Of a DNA stretch of 64,000 bases, positions 37,745-45,905 are shown one piece after another. A program made the translations under genes and the position numbers. A model generated the notes under the pieces. That model saw only the letters and a list, made by a program, of their open reading frames with translations. It was not told the origin of the DNA and made no database searches. This stretch comes from Bradyrhizobium quebecense (GTDB lineage: Bacteria; Pseudomonadota; Alphaproteobacteria; Rhizobiales; Xanthobacteraceae), in assembly GCF_013373795.3 (NCBI RefSeq), contig NZ_CP088022.1, forward strand, positions 3,410,001-3,474,000, given 5' to 3'. How positions within the stretch are numbered: the first letter of the stretch is position 1; each line of letters starts with the position of its first letter.

Positions 37745-38017
37745 GTCATCAAGGCCGGGGTCCAATGCGCCCCAATATACGGGAAATTACGGGCTTTGGG
37801 GAAACATGCTGAAGCCCCCCGCCGGCCGGCGGTGTGACCCGTGTCACCCGGGGGGCCGTCGGTGGCCGATTCCGGCACAGGGTGACATCAGGCCTCGTTC
37901 GACGGGATGCCGGCCTCCTTGACGCATCCGGGGACATCCAGCCGGCAGCCGGTTTCGGGAGACAGGACATCAGCGGCGGCGGTCGTCCGCGGCGGGATCG
38001 CCGTCGCGGCGATGACC

Positions 38018-38938
38018 TCAGGCCGTGGTAACCCTTCGCGCAGGAATCGTCATCGCGGCGACGCCGATCACGACGCAGGCGAGCCCGGTCCACGCCGTCG
38101 GGCTCAGCCGTTCGCCCAGAAAGGCGACGCTGAGCGCAACCCCGATCGGCACCCGCAGATAGGCCTGCGCGGTGGTGCCGACCGAACCCAGAGTCTGGAT
38201 CAGGCGGAAGTAGATCACGAAGGCGATCGCGGTCGAGAACACCGCAAGCGCCAGCAAGGCGAGCAGCGAACTGGTCGACGGCGTCAGCGTCCAGGGCCGT
38301 TCGACGGCAAGGCTGAGCGGAATCAGCACCGCGGCGCCCGCGATCAGCGAGCCCGCGGCCGGCGCCATCGGATCGAGCCCCTTGAAGCCGCGGCTGAAGA
38401 TCGCGGCGCAGGCGTAGCAGATGGTGGCGGCGACGATCGCGACCTCGGCCACGATGCCCTCCCCGAGATCGCGGAACGCATCGACGCCGACGATCAGGCA
38501 GATGCCGGCCATGCCGGCAATCACCCCGAACAGCTTGCGCGGGCTCGCGGCCTCATGACGGGTGATCGCGGCCGTGAACAGGAAGGTGAAGATCGGCGAG
38601 GCCGAATTGAGGATGGTGGCGAGGCCGGCATCGACGAAGCGTTCGCCCCAGGCGATCAGCGTCCACGGGATCACGCTGTTGAGGCAGGCCTGGAAGATGA
38701 AGCGGCGCCAGGTCGCGCCGTCCATCGGCATCGTCACGCCGCGCATCCGCATGATGACGAGCAGCAAGAGCCCCGCGATTGCAGTGCGCGCCGCGATCAG
38801 CGTGATCGGCGGAATGGTCGCGACGCCGAGCTTGATGAAGGTGTAGGAGCCGCCCCAGAGGGTGGCGAGCGCGAGCAGCAGCGCCAGCTCGAAGCCCATA
38901 GGGGGCTGGCGCGCGTCGCCGGTCGCGGGGCCGCTCAC
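38018..38938 (-). CDS. DMT-superfamily (EamA) transporter, translationally coupled
   Basis: 306 residues with ten helices in two repeats; the repeat signatures are NSASPIFTFLFTAAI and QAYLRVPIGVALSVAFLGERLSP. It is probably a metabolite exporter. The GTG at 38938 overlaps the TGA of the alpha/beta hydrolase gene as GTGA, with GGGAG six bases upstream. That makes it more likely than an upstream in-frame TTG. Coupling to a hydrolase suggests export of a product or related compound. Confidence 0.88.
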   Translation of the reverse strand: MSGPATGDARQPPMGFELALLLALATLWGGSYTFIKLGVATIPPITLIAARTAIAGLLLLVIMRMRGVTMPMDGATWRRFIFQACLNSVIPWTLIAWGERFVDAGLATILNSASPIFTFLFTAAITRHEAASPRKLFGVIAGMAGICLIVGVDAFRDLGEGIVAEVAIVAATICYACAAIFSRGFKGLDPMAPAAGSLIAGAAVLIPLSLAVERPWTLTPSTSSLLALLALAVFSTAIAFVIYFRLIQTLGSVGTTAQAYLRVPIGVALSVAFLGERLSPTAWTGLACVVIGVAAMTIPARRVTTA

Positions 38939-39879
38939 GACGCGCTCCCTGCGAGCCAAGCGGTGGTTGCCGCAAACAAGCCTTCCCGCCCGTGTTCAAG
39001 ATGCATCAAATGCGTAGCGCTCGGCACGACGACATCGGCCTTCTGCGACGCGCCCAGTGCATGTGTCAGCCAGGCTGCGTCGGCATCCTGGCAAAGGTTG
39101 TCCCATTCACCGCGGACGATCAGCGTCGGCGCCTGGACGCGGCGCGGGTCGTAGGGGAGCCGTCCCGACATCGCGGCGATGATGTCGGCCTGCGGCCCGT
39201 TTGGAATCCGGACCGCCGGCGGATTGCGTCCGGCTGCGCCGGCATCGCTCGCCAGATAGGCCGGCCCCCACTCGGCGAGGTCAGGCTCGATCAGCACCGG
39301 CGGATGCGACGGCGGGACGTCCTCGACAAATCGTTTCAATTGATCCGCGATGGAGACCTCGCGCCATGCACCGACGCTCTCGGGGCGTGGCAGCCCCTCC
39401 AGCTCGCGCCGGACGATCGGCCCGAACAGCACGAGGCGGCCGACGGCATTCGGACGATCGGCCGCAAAACGGCCGGCCGCCATCGTGCCCCATGAATGCG
39501 CGACGATATGAACCGGCGCACCGGCGCGCACCTTGCGGATGTGATCGACCACCGCACCGACCTGATCGGCGGCTTCCGGCGCACGGCCGAGCGGCGCGAC
39601 CCCGCTCGCGGGCATCGACATTTGCCGCGGCCTGCTCGAGCCGCCGAAGCCTGTGAAATCGAAACCCCAGACGTCGAAACCACGAGCGTTGAGATCGTCC
39701 GCCCAGGAACGCCCGCCAAAGCGATAGCCGACCGACAGCGCTGAGGGAAACGTCGCGCCGTGAACGTACAGCACCGGATCGCCCGCGCCCGGCCAGTGCC
39801 GCAGCAGCAGGGTGTGATCGCTGCCGGGCAGCGTCAGATGGGCTTCGAGAGATATTGCCGCTTCGAGAGATGTTGCCAC
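38935..39879 (-). CDS. Alpha/beta hydrolase
   Basis: 314 residues. The fold is marked by the oxyanion region VLYVHGATFPSA, the nucleophile elbow HSWGTMAAG with Ser129, the acid in VRGEWDNLC and the catalytic His in SATHLMHLE. The substrate is unknown. The GTG start has AAGGA six bases upstream. The first 12 residues contain a small duplication (SLEAAISLEA). Its stop overlaps the start of the transporter gene. Confidence 0.88.
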   Translation of the reverse strand: MATSLEAAISLEAHLTLPGSDHTLLLRHWPGAGDPVLYVHGATFPSALSVGYRFGGRSWADDLNARGFDVWGFDFTGFGGSSRPRQMSMPASGVAPLGRAPEAADQVGAVVDHIRKVRAGAPVHIVAHSWGTMAAGRFAADRPNAVGRLVLFGPIVRRELEGLPRPESVGAWREVSIADQLKRFVEDVPPSHPPVLIEPDLAEWGPAYLASDAGAAGRNPPAVRIPNGPQADIIAAMSGRLPYDPRRVQAPTLIVRGEWDNLCQDADAAWLTHALGASQKADVVVPSATHLMHLEHGREGLFAATTAWLAGSAS

Positions 39880-39996
39880 GTCGGTTCCTTTGCGCCGGGC
39901 CGTTCGCCCAGCGCGGTGATTGACGTGGTTATAGCAAGCTTCTGGTGACTATATTTCGATGCCCGCCGAAGTATCGTGGCCCGGATCCGCGAGAGT

Positions 39997-40797
39997 TCAG
40001 CCCATCGCGCCGACGTCGAACACCTCGCCGTCGTAGCCAGCTTCCTTGGGGATGCGGAGCTGGCGGCCGGTGGCGGTCTTGGTCATCACGGGCATCACCG
40101 TGACGATCGACTTGCCCTTGCTGTCGGCGAGCGCGGCACCGACGCTCGGCTGCTTGCCAAGCCGGATCAGGTTGCGCGTGGTCGGGAACGGCAGCTTGAA
40201 GCGGCCGCTCTCGCCGCCTTCCAGCGCCTCGCGCGTCGATACCCAGATCGAGTCGGTCGACTCCTTGCCGTCATGGGCGCCGAGCTGCTCGGGCGGCGCG
40301 GCGGCGAGGAAGAACCAGGTGTCGAAGCGCTTCGGCATGCCCTCCGGCGTGATCCAGTGCGCATAGGGCACGAGCTCGTCGAGCGCGAGCACCATGCCGT
40401 TGTCCGTGAGCACCTTGAGGAAGGTGATCTTGCCTTCGTTCAACGCCGCACGATGCGCGGTCGCGATGTCGTTCGCGCGCATGGCGTCGACCAGATCCTT
40501 CGACCCCCGCGGCCGCGCCAGCAGGATGCCGCTCTCCTCGAAGGTTTCGCGGATCGCGGCGATGCGGAAACCGAGCGCGTCGCCGTCGAGCCCTTCCCCG
40601 CCCGAATAGAGCGCGGGATCGGCGGCTATCTCCTTGTCGTTCTTGTCGACGCTGCCGCCCGGAAACACCAGCGCGCCGGAATTGAACTCGATCTGGTGAT
40701 GGCGGACCATCATGAAGACTTCGATTTCGCCTGACGGCGTTCCGTCACGCAACAGCAAAACGGTGGACGCAAGGCGCGGGGCAACGATCTCGGTCAT
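39997..40797 (-). CDS. Nudix hydrolase (NUDT19/CoA-type)
   Basis: 266 residues. The Nudix box is split by an insertion: GGSVDKND near residue 48, and RETFEESGILLA near 83. This gap and the overall length fit the larger NUDT19-like group, several of which hydrolyse CoA derivatives. The gene starts two bases after the stop of the DapA-like gene and its ribosome site (AGGA) lies in that gene's end. Expression is therefore coupled. A CoA-editing role in the cluster is an inference. Confidence 0.85.
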   Translation of the reverse strand: MTEIVAPRLASTVLLLRDGTPSGEIEVFMMVRHHQIEFNSGALVFPGGSVDKNDKEIAADPALYSGGEGLDGDALGFRIAAIRETFEESGILLARPRGSKDLVDAMRANDIATAHRAALNEGKITFLKVLTDNGMVLALDELVPYAHWITPEGMPKRFDTWFFLAAAPPEQLGAHDGKESTDSIWVSTREALEGGESGRFKLPFPTTRNLIRLGKQPSVGAALADSKGKSIVTVMPVMTKTATGRQLRIPKEAGYDGEVFDVGAMG

Positions 40798-40799
40798 AA

Positions 40800-41756
40800 T
40801 TATCCTGCTGCACTGGATTGCGGTTGCAGATTGGCGCGACGGTCGACACGCGCCACGCGGGAGAGCAGATAATCGACCTCCGCCCTCGCCTGCGGCGTGA
40901 TGACAGCACCGGGCTTGCGCTGGGCGCTGGAGGAGATGATGCCGCGCTTCTGCAGCACGTATTTGCGCACGGTCAGGCCAACGCCAGGCTGCTGTTCGTA
41001 GCGGATCAGGGGCAGATGCGCGTCGAACAGATCATGCGCGGCATCGCGCTTGCCGGCCTTCGACAAATTGACGACGTCGATCAGGAGCTCGGGAAAGGCA
41101 TAGCCCGTCATCGCGCCGTCGGCGCCGCGCTCCATCTCGAAATCGAGGAACAGGCCGCCATTGCCGACCAGGATCGACAGCGGCCGCAGCGAGCCGTCCT
41201 TCTGGAAGTTGCGCAAGGTCGAGATCTTCTCGAGGCCTGGCCAGTCCTCGTGCTTGAGCATCACGCAGGACGGCGAATCCATCACGATCTTGCGGATCAC
41301 CGCGGGTGTGAACACGACGGTGAGCGTCAGCGGGTAGTCCTGCAGCACCCAGGGAATATCGTCGCCGATCGCTTCCTGCGCCTGCTTAAAGTAGCCGATG
41401 ATCTGGTCGTCGGTGCGCAGATGCGGCGGCGGCGCGATCATGACGCCGGCGGCGCCCGCATCCATCGACTTCTTCGCCAGCGAGCGCATCGTGGCAAAGC
41501 CGGGCGCCGAGACTCCGACGATCACCTGCAGCTTCTTGGCGCGCTTGACGAAGCGCAGCGCGACCTGCTCCGCCTCCGCGGCGTCGAGCTTCGGCGCCTC
41601 ACCCAAGATGCCGAGCACCGTGACGCCGTCGCAACCGACCTCGGTATAGAAATCGGTCAGCCGGTCGATCGATGCCTCGTCGATGCGGCCGTCGTCGTGG
41701 AACGGGGTCGGCGCGATGGCAAAGGTTCCTGCGGCCTGGGCGGTGAGTTTGGTCAT
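40800..41756 (-). CDS. DapA-like (DHDPS/NAL) lyase or aldolase family protein
   Basis: 318 residues in a TIM-barrel pattern. The Schiff-base lysine is Lys168 in CVMLKHEDW, and Tyr141 (QDYPLT) corresponds to the catalytic tyrosine. The N-terminal loop reads TVLGILGEAPKL instead of the usual GTTGE pattern, so the substrate is unlikely to be aspartate semialdehyde. A pyruvate- or 2-oxo-acid-type aldol or hydration step is possible. GAGGCAC precedes the ATG. It lies upstream of the coupled Nudix gene. Confidence 0.85.
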   Translation of the reverse strand: MTKLTAQAAGTFAIAPTPFHDDGRIDEASIDRLTDFYTEVGCDGVTVLGILGEAPKLDAAEAEQVALRFVKRAKKLQVIVGVSAPGFATMRSLAKKSMDAGAAGVMIAPPPHLRTDDQIIGYFKQAQEAIGDDIPWVLQDYPLTLTVVFTPAVIRKIVMDSPSCVMLKHEDWPGLEKISTLRNFQKDGSLRPLSILVGNGGLFLDFEMERGADGAMTGYAFPELLIDVVNLSKAGKRDAAHDLFDAHLPLIRYEQQPGVGLTVRKYVLQKRGIISSSAQRKPGAVITPQARAEVDYLLSRVARVDRRANLQPQSSAAG

Positions 41757-41790
41757 TGGTGCCTCATCTGTTTCCGCCTCTATACAGGCT

Positions 41791-41905
41791 CATTCCGGGA
41801 TGCGCCACTTGGCGCAGGCCTCAGATGCGCAATGGCGCATCGGGGAATCCATACTCCCGATCGTGGTTATGGATTCCGGGCTCACGCTTCGCGTGCCCCG
41901 GAATG
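41791..41905. repeat. 115-bp palindromic repeat in the catabolic cluster
   Basis: CATTCCGGG at one end pairs with CCCGGAATG at the other. Inner palindromes (GATGCGCAATGGCGCATC, ATGGATTCCGGG) suggest several stems. It fills the gap between the SDR and DapA-like genes. Confidence 0.75.
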
Positions 41906-41913
41906 ACGTAAGA

Positions 41914-42792
41914 TCAGAACCGCCGCGCGCCCATCTTGATCTGCTCCTCGGAGAAGAAGATCTCCTTGGCGTGGGTGGCGATGTCCTCGGCCTTCCAGCC
42001 GGTAAATGGCGGCTTCCAGCCCTCCATTTCCATCATCCGCATTTCGCGGACGCCGCGCGGGCCCGAGACGCCGAGAACCTTGCCGGTCTGGTCGCCCGAC
42101 AAATCGCTGACCATGTAGAGCACGGCCGGCGCGATGCCGTCGGGGCCGAGCGCCGCACCTGGGTTCTCCTTGTAGCGCGGCAGGTCTGCCGTCATGCGGG
42201 TCAGCGCGCCCGGCGCCAGAGTCCAGATCCGGATGTTGTACTTGCGGCCCTCGATCGCCAGTACGTTAGAGAGGCCCCAGATGCCGCCCTTGGCCGCGCC
42301 GTAATTGGTCTGGCCGAAATTGCCGATCAAGCCCGATGTCGAGGAGGTATTGACGATGACGCCGCCGCCATTGTCGCGCATCCATTTGAACACCGGCTGG
42401 GTGCAGCAGAAGGTGCCCTTCAGATGCACCTTCATCACCCTGTCCCAGTTGGCTTCCTTGGCCTTGTGGAAGGTCTCGTCGAGCAGGATGCCGGCATTGT
42501 TGACCAGGATGTCGGCGCGGCCGAAATGCTTGATTGCGTCGTCGAAGACCGACTGGCCGCCGGCCATGGTCGAGATGTCGGCACCATTCGCGACCGCGCG
42601 GCCGCCCTCGGCCTTGATCGCATCGACCACCCTGTCGGCCATCGACTTGTCGGAGCCCGAGCCGTCGCGCGGGCCGCCGAGGTCGTTGACCACCACCGCC
42701 GCGCCCTCGCGCGCAAACAGCTTTGCGTAGGCTTCACCAAGTCCGCCGCCGGCGCCCGTGATCAGCGCCACCTTGCCGTCGAGTAATCCCAT
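41914..42792 (-). CDS. SDR-family 3-hydroxyacyl-CoA dehydrogenase-like oxidoreductase
   Basis: 292 residues. Classical short-chain dehydrogenase: NAD-binding GAGGGLGE near 13-20, NNAG near 98-101, the catalytic Ser (about 151-153), Tyr164 and Lys168 in NYGAAKGG. The long C-terminal extension after about residue 235 resembles the dehydrogenase half of the multifunctional beta-oxidation enzyme (MFE-2). GGAG eight bases before the ATG supports the start. It lies downstream of a MaoC hydratase, the other half of that enzyme. Confidence 0.88.
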   Translation of the reverse strand: MGLLDGKVALITGAGGGLGEAYAKLFAREGAAVVVNDLGGPRDGSGSDKSMADRVVDAIKAEGGRAVANGADISTMAGGQSVFDDAIKHFGRADILVNNAGILLDETFHKAKEANWDRVMKVHLKGTFCCTQPVFKWMRDNGGGVIVNTSSTSGLIGNFGQTNYGAAKGGIWGLSNVLAIEGRKYNIRIWTLAPGALTRMTADLPRYKENPGAALGPDGIAPAVLYMVSDLSGDQTGKVLGVSGPRGVREMRMMEMEGWKPPFTGWKAEDIATHAKEIFFSEEQIKMGARRF

Positions 42793-42823
42793 GGTCGTTT
42801 CTCCGTTTTGTTCTTTCTTCTTC

Positions 42824-42962
42824 ACCTCTCCCCGCTTGCGGGGAGAGGTCGGATCGCCCTCGCGATCCGGGTGAGGGGGTACAGGTCTCTCCGCTGTCAC
42901 AGTTCGCGGAGAAAGCCCCTCACCCCACCCTCTCCCCGCAAGAGCGGGGCGAGGGAGCCGAC
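42824..42962. repeat. Palindromic repeat with several hairpins in the catabolic cluster
   Basis: CCTCTCCCCGC-GCGGGGAGAGG forms a strong stem at 42825-42848. GGATCGC-GCGATCC follows, and at the far end CACCCTCTCCCCGCAAGAGCGGGGCGAGGG. It lies between the MaoC and SDR genes. Confidence 0.75.
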
Positions 42963-42977
42963 GGCCTCGACGTGTGG

Positions 42978-43838
42978 CTACGCCAGCACCGTCTTGCCGC
43001 TCTTGATCACGGTGACGCCGCGCGACTTCACCTTGGCCTCGAACGACACCACGTTGCCGTCCTTCCACAGCTCCATGGTCACGGTCTCGCCGGGGAACAC
43101 CGGAGAGGAGAACCGCGCCGCGTGTTGCTTGAAGGCAGACGGATCGTAATCGGCGTAGGTCTGCAGCACGCCGCGGCAGGTGATGCCGTAGGTGCACATG
43201 CCGTGCAGGATCGGCCGCGGGAAGCCGGCCTTCCTGGCGAACGCGGGATCGGAGTGAAGCGGGTTGCGGTCGCCGCACAAGCGGTAGATCAGCGCCTGGT
43301 CGGGCCGCGTCGTGATGTCGACCACCTTGTCGGGCGCGCGCTCCGGCACCTTGTGCGGCTCGGGCTGGCCATCGGACGGACCGCCGAAGCCGCCATCGCC
43401 GCGGGCGAAGCGCGAGGCGACCAGCGTGGCGAGCTTGTCGCCCTTCTCGTCCTTCAGCACGATCTGGTGGCGGATCACCGCGCCCTTGTCCTTGCCCTTG
43501 TCGAACACGTCGAGCACCGTCGAGTCGGCCGTGATGTGGGCTGCCGTCGCGAACGGCTTGTGGAAGGTGATGTCGCGCTCGCCGTCGACCACCATCACGC
43601 GGTTCAGGTTCATCTCGCCGGGGCCGGCGCCCCAGGCCGCGACCGACGCGAAGGTCGGCACCACCTTGAGCGGACGCGGCGTCAGCACGCCTTCATTGAC
43701 GAAGGCGAGCTCGTTCTCGTCCATCGGATCGGCGCCGAGCCCGATGCCATAGGCATAGAGCATCACGTCGCGATCGCTGTAGTTGTATTTCTGGCCGAGG
43801 TTCTTCAGGGCCATCAGCTGTTCGTACACGATTGGCAT
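42978..43838 (-). CDS. Double-hotdog MaoC-type enoyl-CoA hydratase 2
   Basis: 286 residues made of two hotdog halves. The N-terminal half is degenerate. The C-terminal half has the hydratase-2 motif (YRLCGDRNPLHSDPAFARKAGF, with Asp and His), then GMCTYGITCRGVL. It would hydrate a 2-enoyl-CoA to the (R)-3-hydroxyacyl-CoA that the SDR downstream could oxidise. The start has GGGGAG nine bases upstream. It is separated from neighbours by repeat-filled gaps. Confidence 0.88.
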   Translation of the reverse strand: MPIVYEQLMALKNLGQKYNYSDRDVMLYAYGIGLGADPMDENELAFVNEGVLTPRPLKVVPTFASVAAWGAGPGEMNLNRVMVVDGERDITFHKPFATAAHITADSTVLDVFDKGKDKGAVIRHQIVLKDEKGDKLATLVASRFARGDGGFGGPSDGQPEPHKVPERAPDKVVDITTRPDQALIYRLCGDRNPLHSDPAFARKAGFPRPILHGMCTYGITCRGVLQTYADYDPSAFKQHAARFSSPVFPGETVTMELWKDGNVVSFEAKVKSRGVTVIKSGKTVLA

Positions 43839-43879
43839 TGTTGTTTTCTCCCCGAACTCTCTTGTCGACGGTGCCTATT

Positions 43880-44085
43880 GAAGCGCCCTCTCCCCGCGGG
43901 AGAGGGCTGCAACGGCATCAAACGCAAACTTGCTTGGGAGAGGGGTTATCTCCACAAACACGTCTCTCGCGGAGAGACACCCCTCTTCCGGCAGCTTCCA
44001 TAGCCGATGCAAAGCATCGACGTTAATTAGTACGGCGGCCGAAGGCCGCCTACGCACCTTCCCCCGCAAGGGGGGAAGGTACTTC
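43880..44085. repeat. Composite palindromic repeat in the catabolic cluster
   Basis: A stem GCCCTCTCCC-GGGAGAGGGC at 43885-43907, a middle part (TCTCTCGCGGAGAGA) and, near the end, GGCGGCCGAAGGCCGCC followed by CCTTCCCCC-GGGGGGAAGG. It lies between the DUF35 and MaoC genes. At least two repeat types appear side by side. Confidence 0.7.
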
Positions 44086-44475
44086 TTAGGCCGGCGTGAA
44101 GAACGGCAGCGGCGCGCCGTCAGTCGGCTTCCACACCACCTTCACCTTCTGGCCGATCTTCACCTTCTCCAGATCGCAATCGACGATGTTGGTCTGCAGC
44201 GACGGACCTTCCTTCAGCGTCACATAGGCGATCGCATACGGACCGGTCGGCGATTTCCGCATCAGGCTGTAGGTGTAGACCGTGGCCTCGCCGCTCGACT
44301 CTTCCCACACCGTCTTGTCGGAGAAGCAGAACGGGCAGATCGCGCGCGGGAAGTAATGCGCTTCGCCGCACGTGATGCAGCGCTTGATCATGAACTTGCC
44401 CGCCTTCGCCGCTTCCCAGAACGGCGCGGTCTCCGGATTGGTCACCGGGGCATTGTACTTCTTGGCTTCAGACAT
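44086..44475 (-). CDS. DUF35 OB-fold/zinc-ribbon partner of the thiolase
   Basis: 129 residues. A zinc ribbon with CITC and CPFC in KRCITCGEAHYFPRAICPFC is followed by an OB-fold region (ATVYTYSLMRKSPTGPYAIAYV...KVKIGQKVKVVW). In several pathways such proteins form a complex with an SCP2-type thiolase (for example BbsA with BbsB in toluene degradation). The ATG shares its A with the stop of the thiolase gene (TGATG), so they are coupled and probably made in equal amounts. Confidence 0.88.
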   Translation of the reverse strand: MSEAKKYNAPVTNPETAPFWEAAKAGKFMIKRCITCGEAHYFPRAICPFCFSDKTVWEESSGEATVYTYSLMRKSPTGPYAIAYVTLKEGPSLQTNIVDCDLEKVKIGQKVKVVWKPTDGAPLPFFTPA

Positions 44476-45632
44476 CACGCACGCTCCAGAATGCAGGTTG
44501 AGGCAGCGTGGCGAACGCCGAGCAGACCGCCGGTGCCGTGGGCGATCGCGAGGTCGCAGTTCTTGACCTGCACCTTCGGATGCGCCTCGCCGCGCAACTG
44601 GCGCACCGCCTCGAAGATCTTCGTCATGCCGCCGCGATTGACGGGATGATTGCTGCACAGGCCGCCGCCGTCGGTGTTGAACGGCAGCTTGCCGACGCCC
44701 GAGATCAGGTTGCCGTCGGCGACGAACTTGCCGCCCTCGCCCTTCTTGCAGAAGCCGAGGTCCTCGAGCTGCATCAGCACCGTGATGGTGAAGCTGTCAT
44801 AGATCGAGGCGTATTTGATGTCCTTCGGCGTGACGCCCGCTTCTTCGAAAGCACGCGGGCCGGACCACACGCCAGCAGAATAGGTGAGATCGAGATCCTT
44901 GCCGCCGCGCGGGCCCTTCATCGCCTCGCCATGGCCGATCAGGCGCACCAGCGGTCTCTTCAGGCTCCTCGCAATCTCCGGTGTGGTGACGATCATCGCG
45001 CCGCCGCCATCGGTGACGACGCAGCAGTCCATCCGATGCAGCGGGTCCGAGATCATTGGCGAGTTCAAGACGTCCTCGACGGTGACGACCTCCTTCAGCA
45101 TCGCGTGCGGATTGTATTGCGCGTGATGCGAGGCCGCGACCTTGATCCAGGCAAGCTGCTCGGAGGTGGTGCCGTAGTCGTGCATATGGCGCATGGCACA
45201 CATGCCATAGGCATTGTGCGTGGTAGCCCCGTAGGCCAATTCGAAATCAGCCTCGGCGCCGGAGGCGCGCGGCGGCATCGGACCGGTGCGCGGCTTGCCT
45301 GCGAGCGTGACCAGCGCGACCGAGCATTTGCCCGCGGCGATCGCCTCGGCGGCGTGACCGAGATGGATCAGATAGGAACAGCCACCGGTCTCGGTGGAGT
45401 CGACGTGACGCAGCTTCTTGGTGTTGAGGCCGAGGTAATCGACCATCGGCCACAGCCCGCCCGGCGCATCGCCGGCGCAGAAATAGCCGTCGATATCGTC
45501 CTTGGTGAGCCCGGCATCCTCGATCGCACCCTTGGCGACCTCGGCGTGTAGCTGTGCTGTTGATTTATCGGGTGCATGCCGGGTGGGATGCTCGTAGATC
45601 CCGGCAATGTAGGCCTTGCGCTTGATGGTCAA
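44475..45632 (-). CDS. SCP2-type thiolase/acyltransferase
   Basis: 385 residues. Thiolase-superfamily fold with KRKAYIAGIYEHPTR at the start, DSTETGGCSYLIHLGHAAEAI near 78-98 and NTDGGGLCSNHPVNRGGM near the C-terminus (the position of the catalytic His in GHP motifs). Cys85 lies close to, but not exactly in, the usual nucleophile position. The start is TTG at 45632 with GGAGAG upstream, so a longer frame was not used. It is coupled to a DUF35 gene. It could cleave a 3-oxoacyl-CoA. Confidence 0.87.
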   Translation of the reverse strand: MTIKRKAYIAGIYEHPTRHAPDKSTAQLHAEVAKGAIEDAGLTKDDIDGYFCAGDAPGGLWPMVDYLGLNTKKLRHVDSTETGGCSYLIHLGHAAEAIAAGKCSVALVTLAGKPRTGPMPPRASGAEADFELAYGATTHNAYGMCAMRHMHDYGTTSEQLAWIKVAASHHAQYNPHAMLKEVVTVEDVLNSPMISDPLHRMDCCVVTDGGGAMIVTTPEIARSLKRPLVRLIGHGEAMKGPRGGKDLDLTYSAGVWSGPRAFEEAGVTPKDIKYASIYDSFTITVLMQLEDLGFCKKGEGGKFVADGNLISGVGKLPFNTDGGGLCSNHPVNRGGMTKIFEAVRQLRGEAHPKVQVKNCDLAIAHGTGGLLGVRHAASTCILERA

Positions 45633-45758
45633 ATCGCTCTCCGCTGGCGTTTCTCGCTCCAGCGTTTTTCTGAACCGACGGCGCGACCTTGGCAAGCGCT
45701 GAAATATTCCGTCAGGCGAGACTGCTCTTATGCGCAGTGCGCGCGCCCACAACACAGG

Positions 45759-45890
45759 TGTCGCCCCGGCGAAGGCCGGGACCCAACCAAAGGGTCGTGT
45801 CGTGAGGTCAAGCTGTCGCCCCAGCATCGCGCAACAATGAACTGCTGTGGTTATGGGTCCCGGGTCGCGCTTCGCTTGCCCGGGACGACA
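45759..45890. repeat. 132-bp palindromic repeat before the thiolase gene
   Basis: The ends TGTCGCCCCGG and CCCGGGACGACA are near-inverse. The middle holds GGTCCCGG-type pairs and AAGCTGTCGCCCC. It sits in the gap between the oxidoreductase-fusion and thiolase genes. Confidence 0.7.
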
Positions 45891-45905
45891 CTGAATATGT
45901 GGCGC

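Noticed and set aside
41914..43278. SDR gene as a 454-residue fusion with an upstream extension
   Set aside because: The extension is the translation of a palindromic repeat and part of the opposite reading of the MaoC gene; the ATG at 42792 has a ribosome site and gives the normal SDR start.
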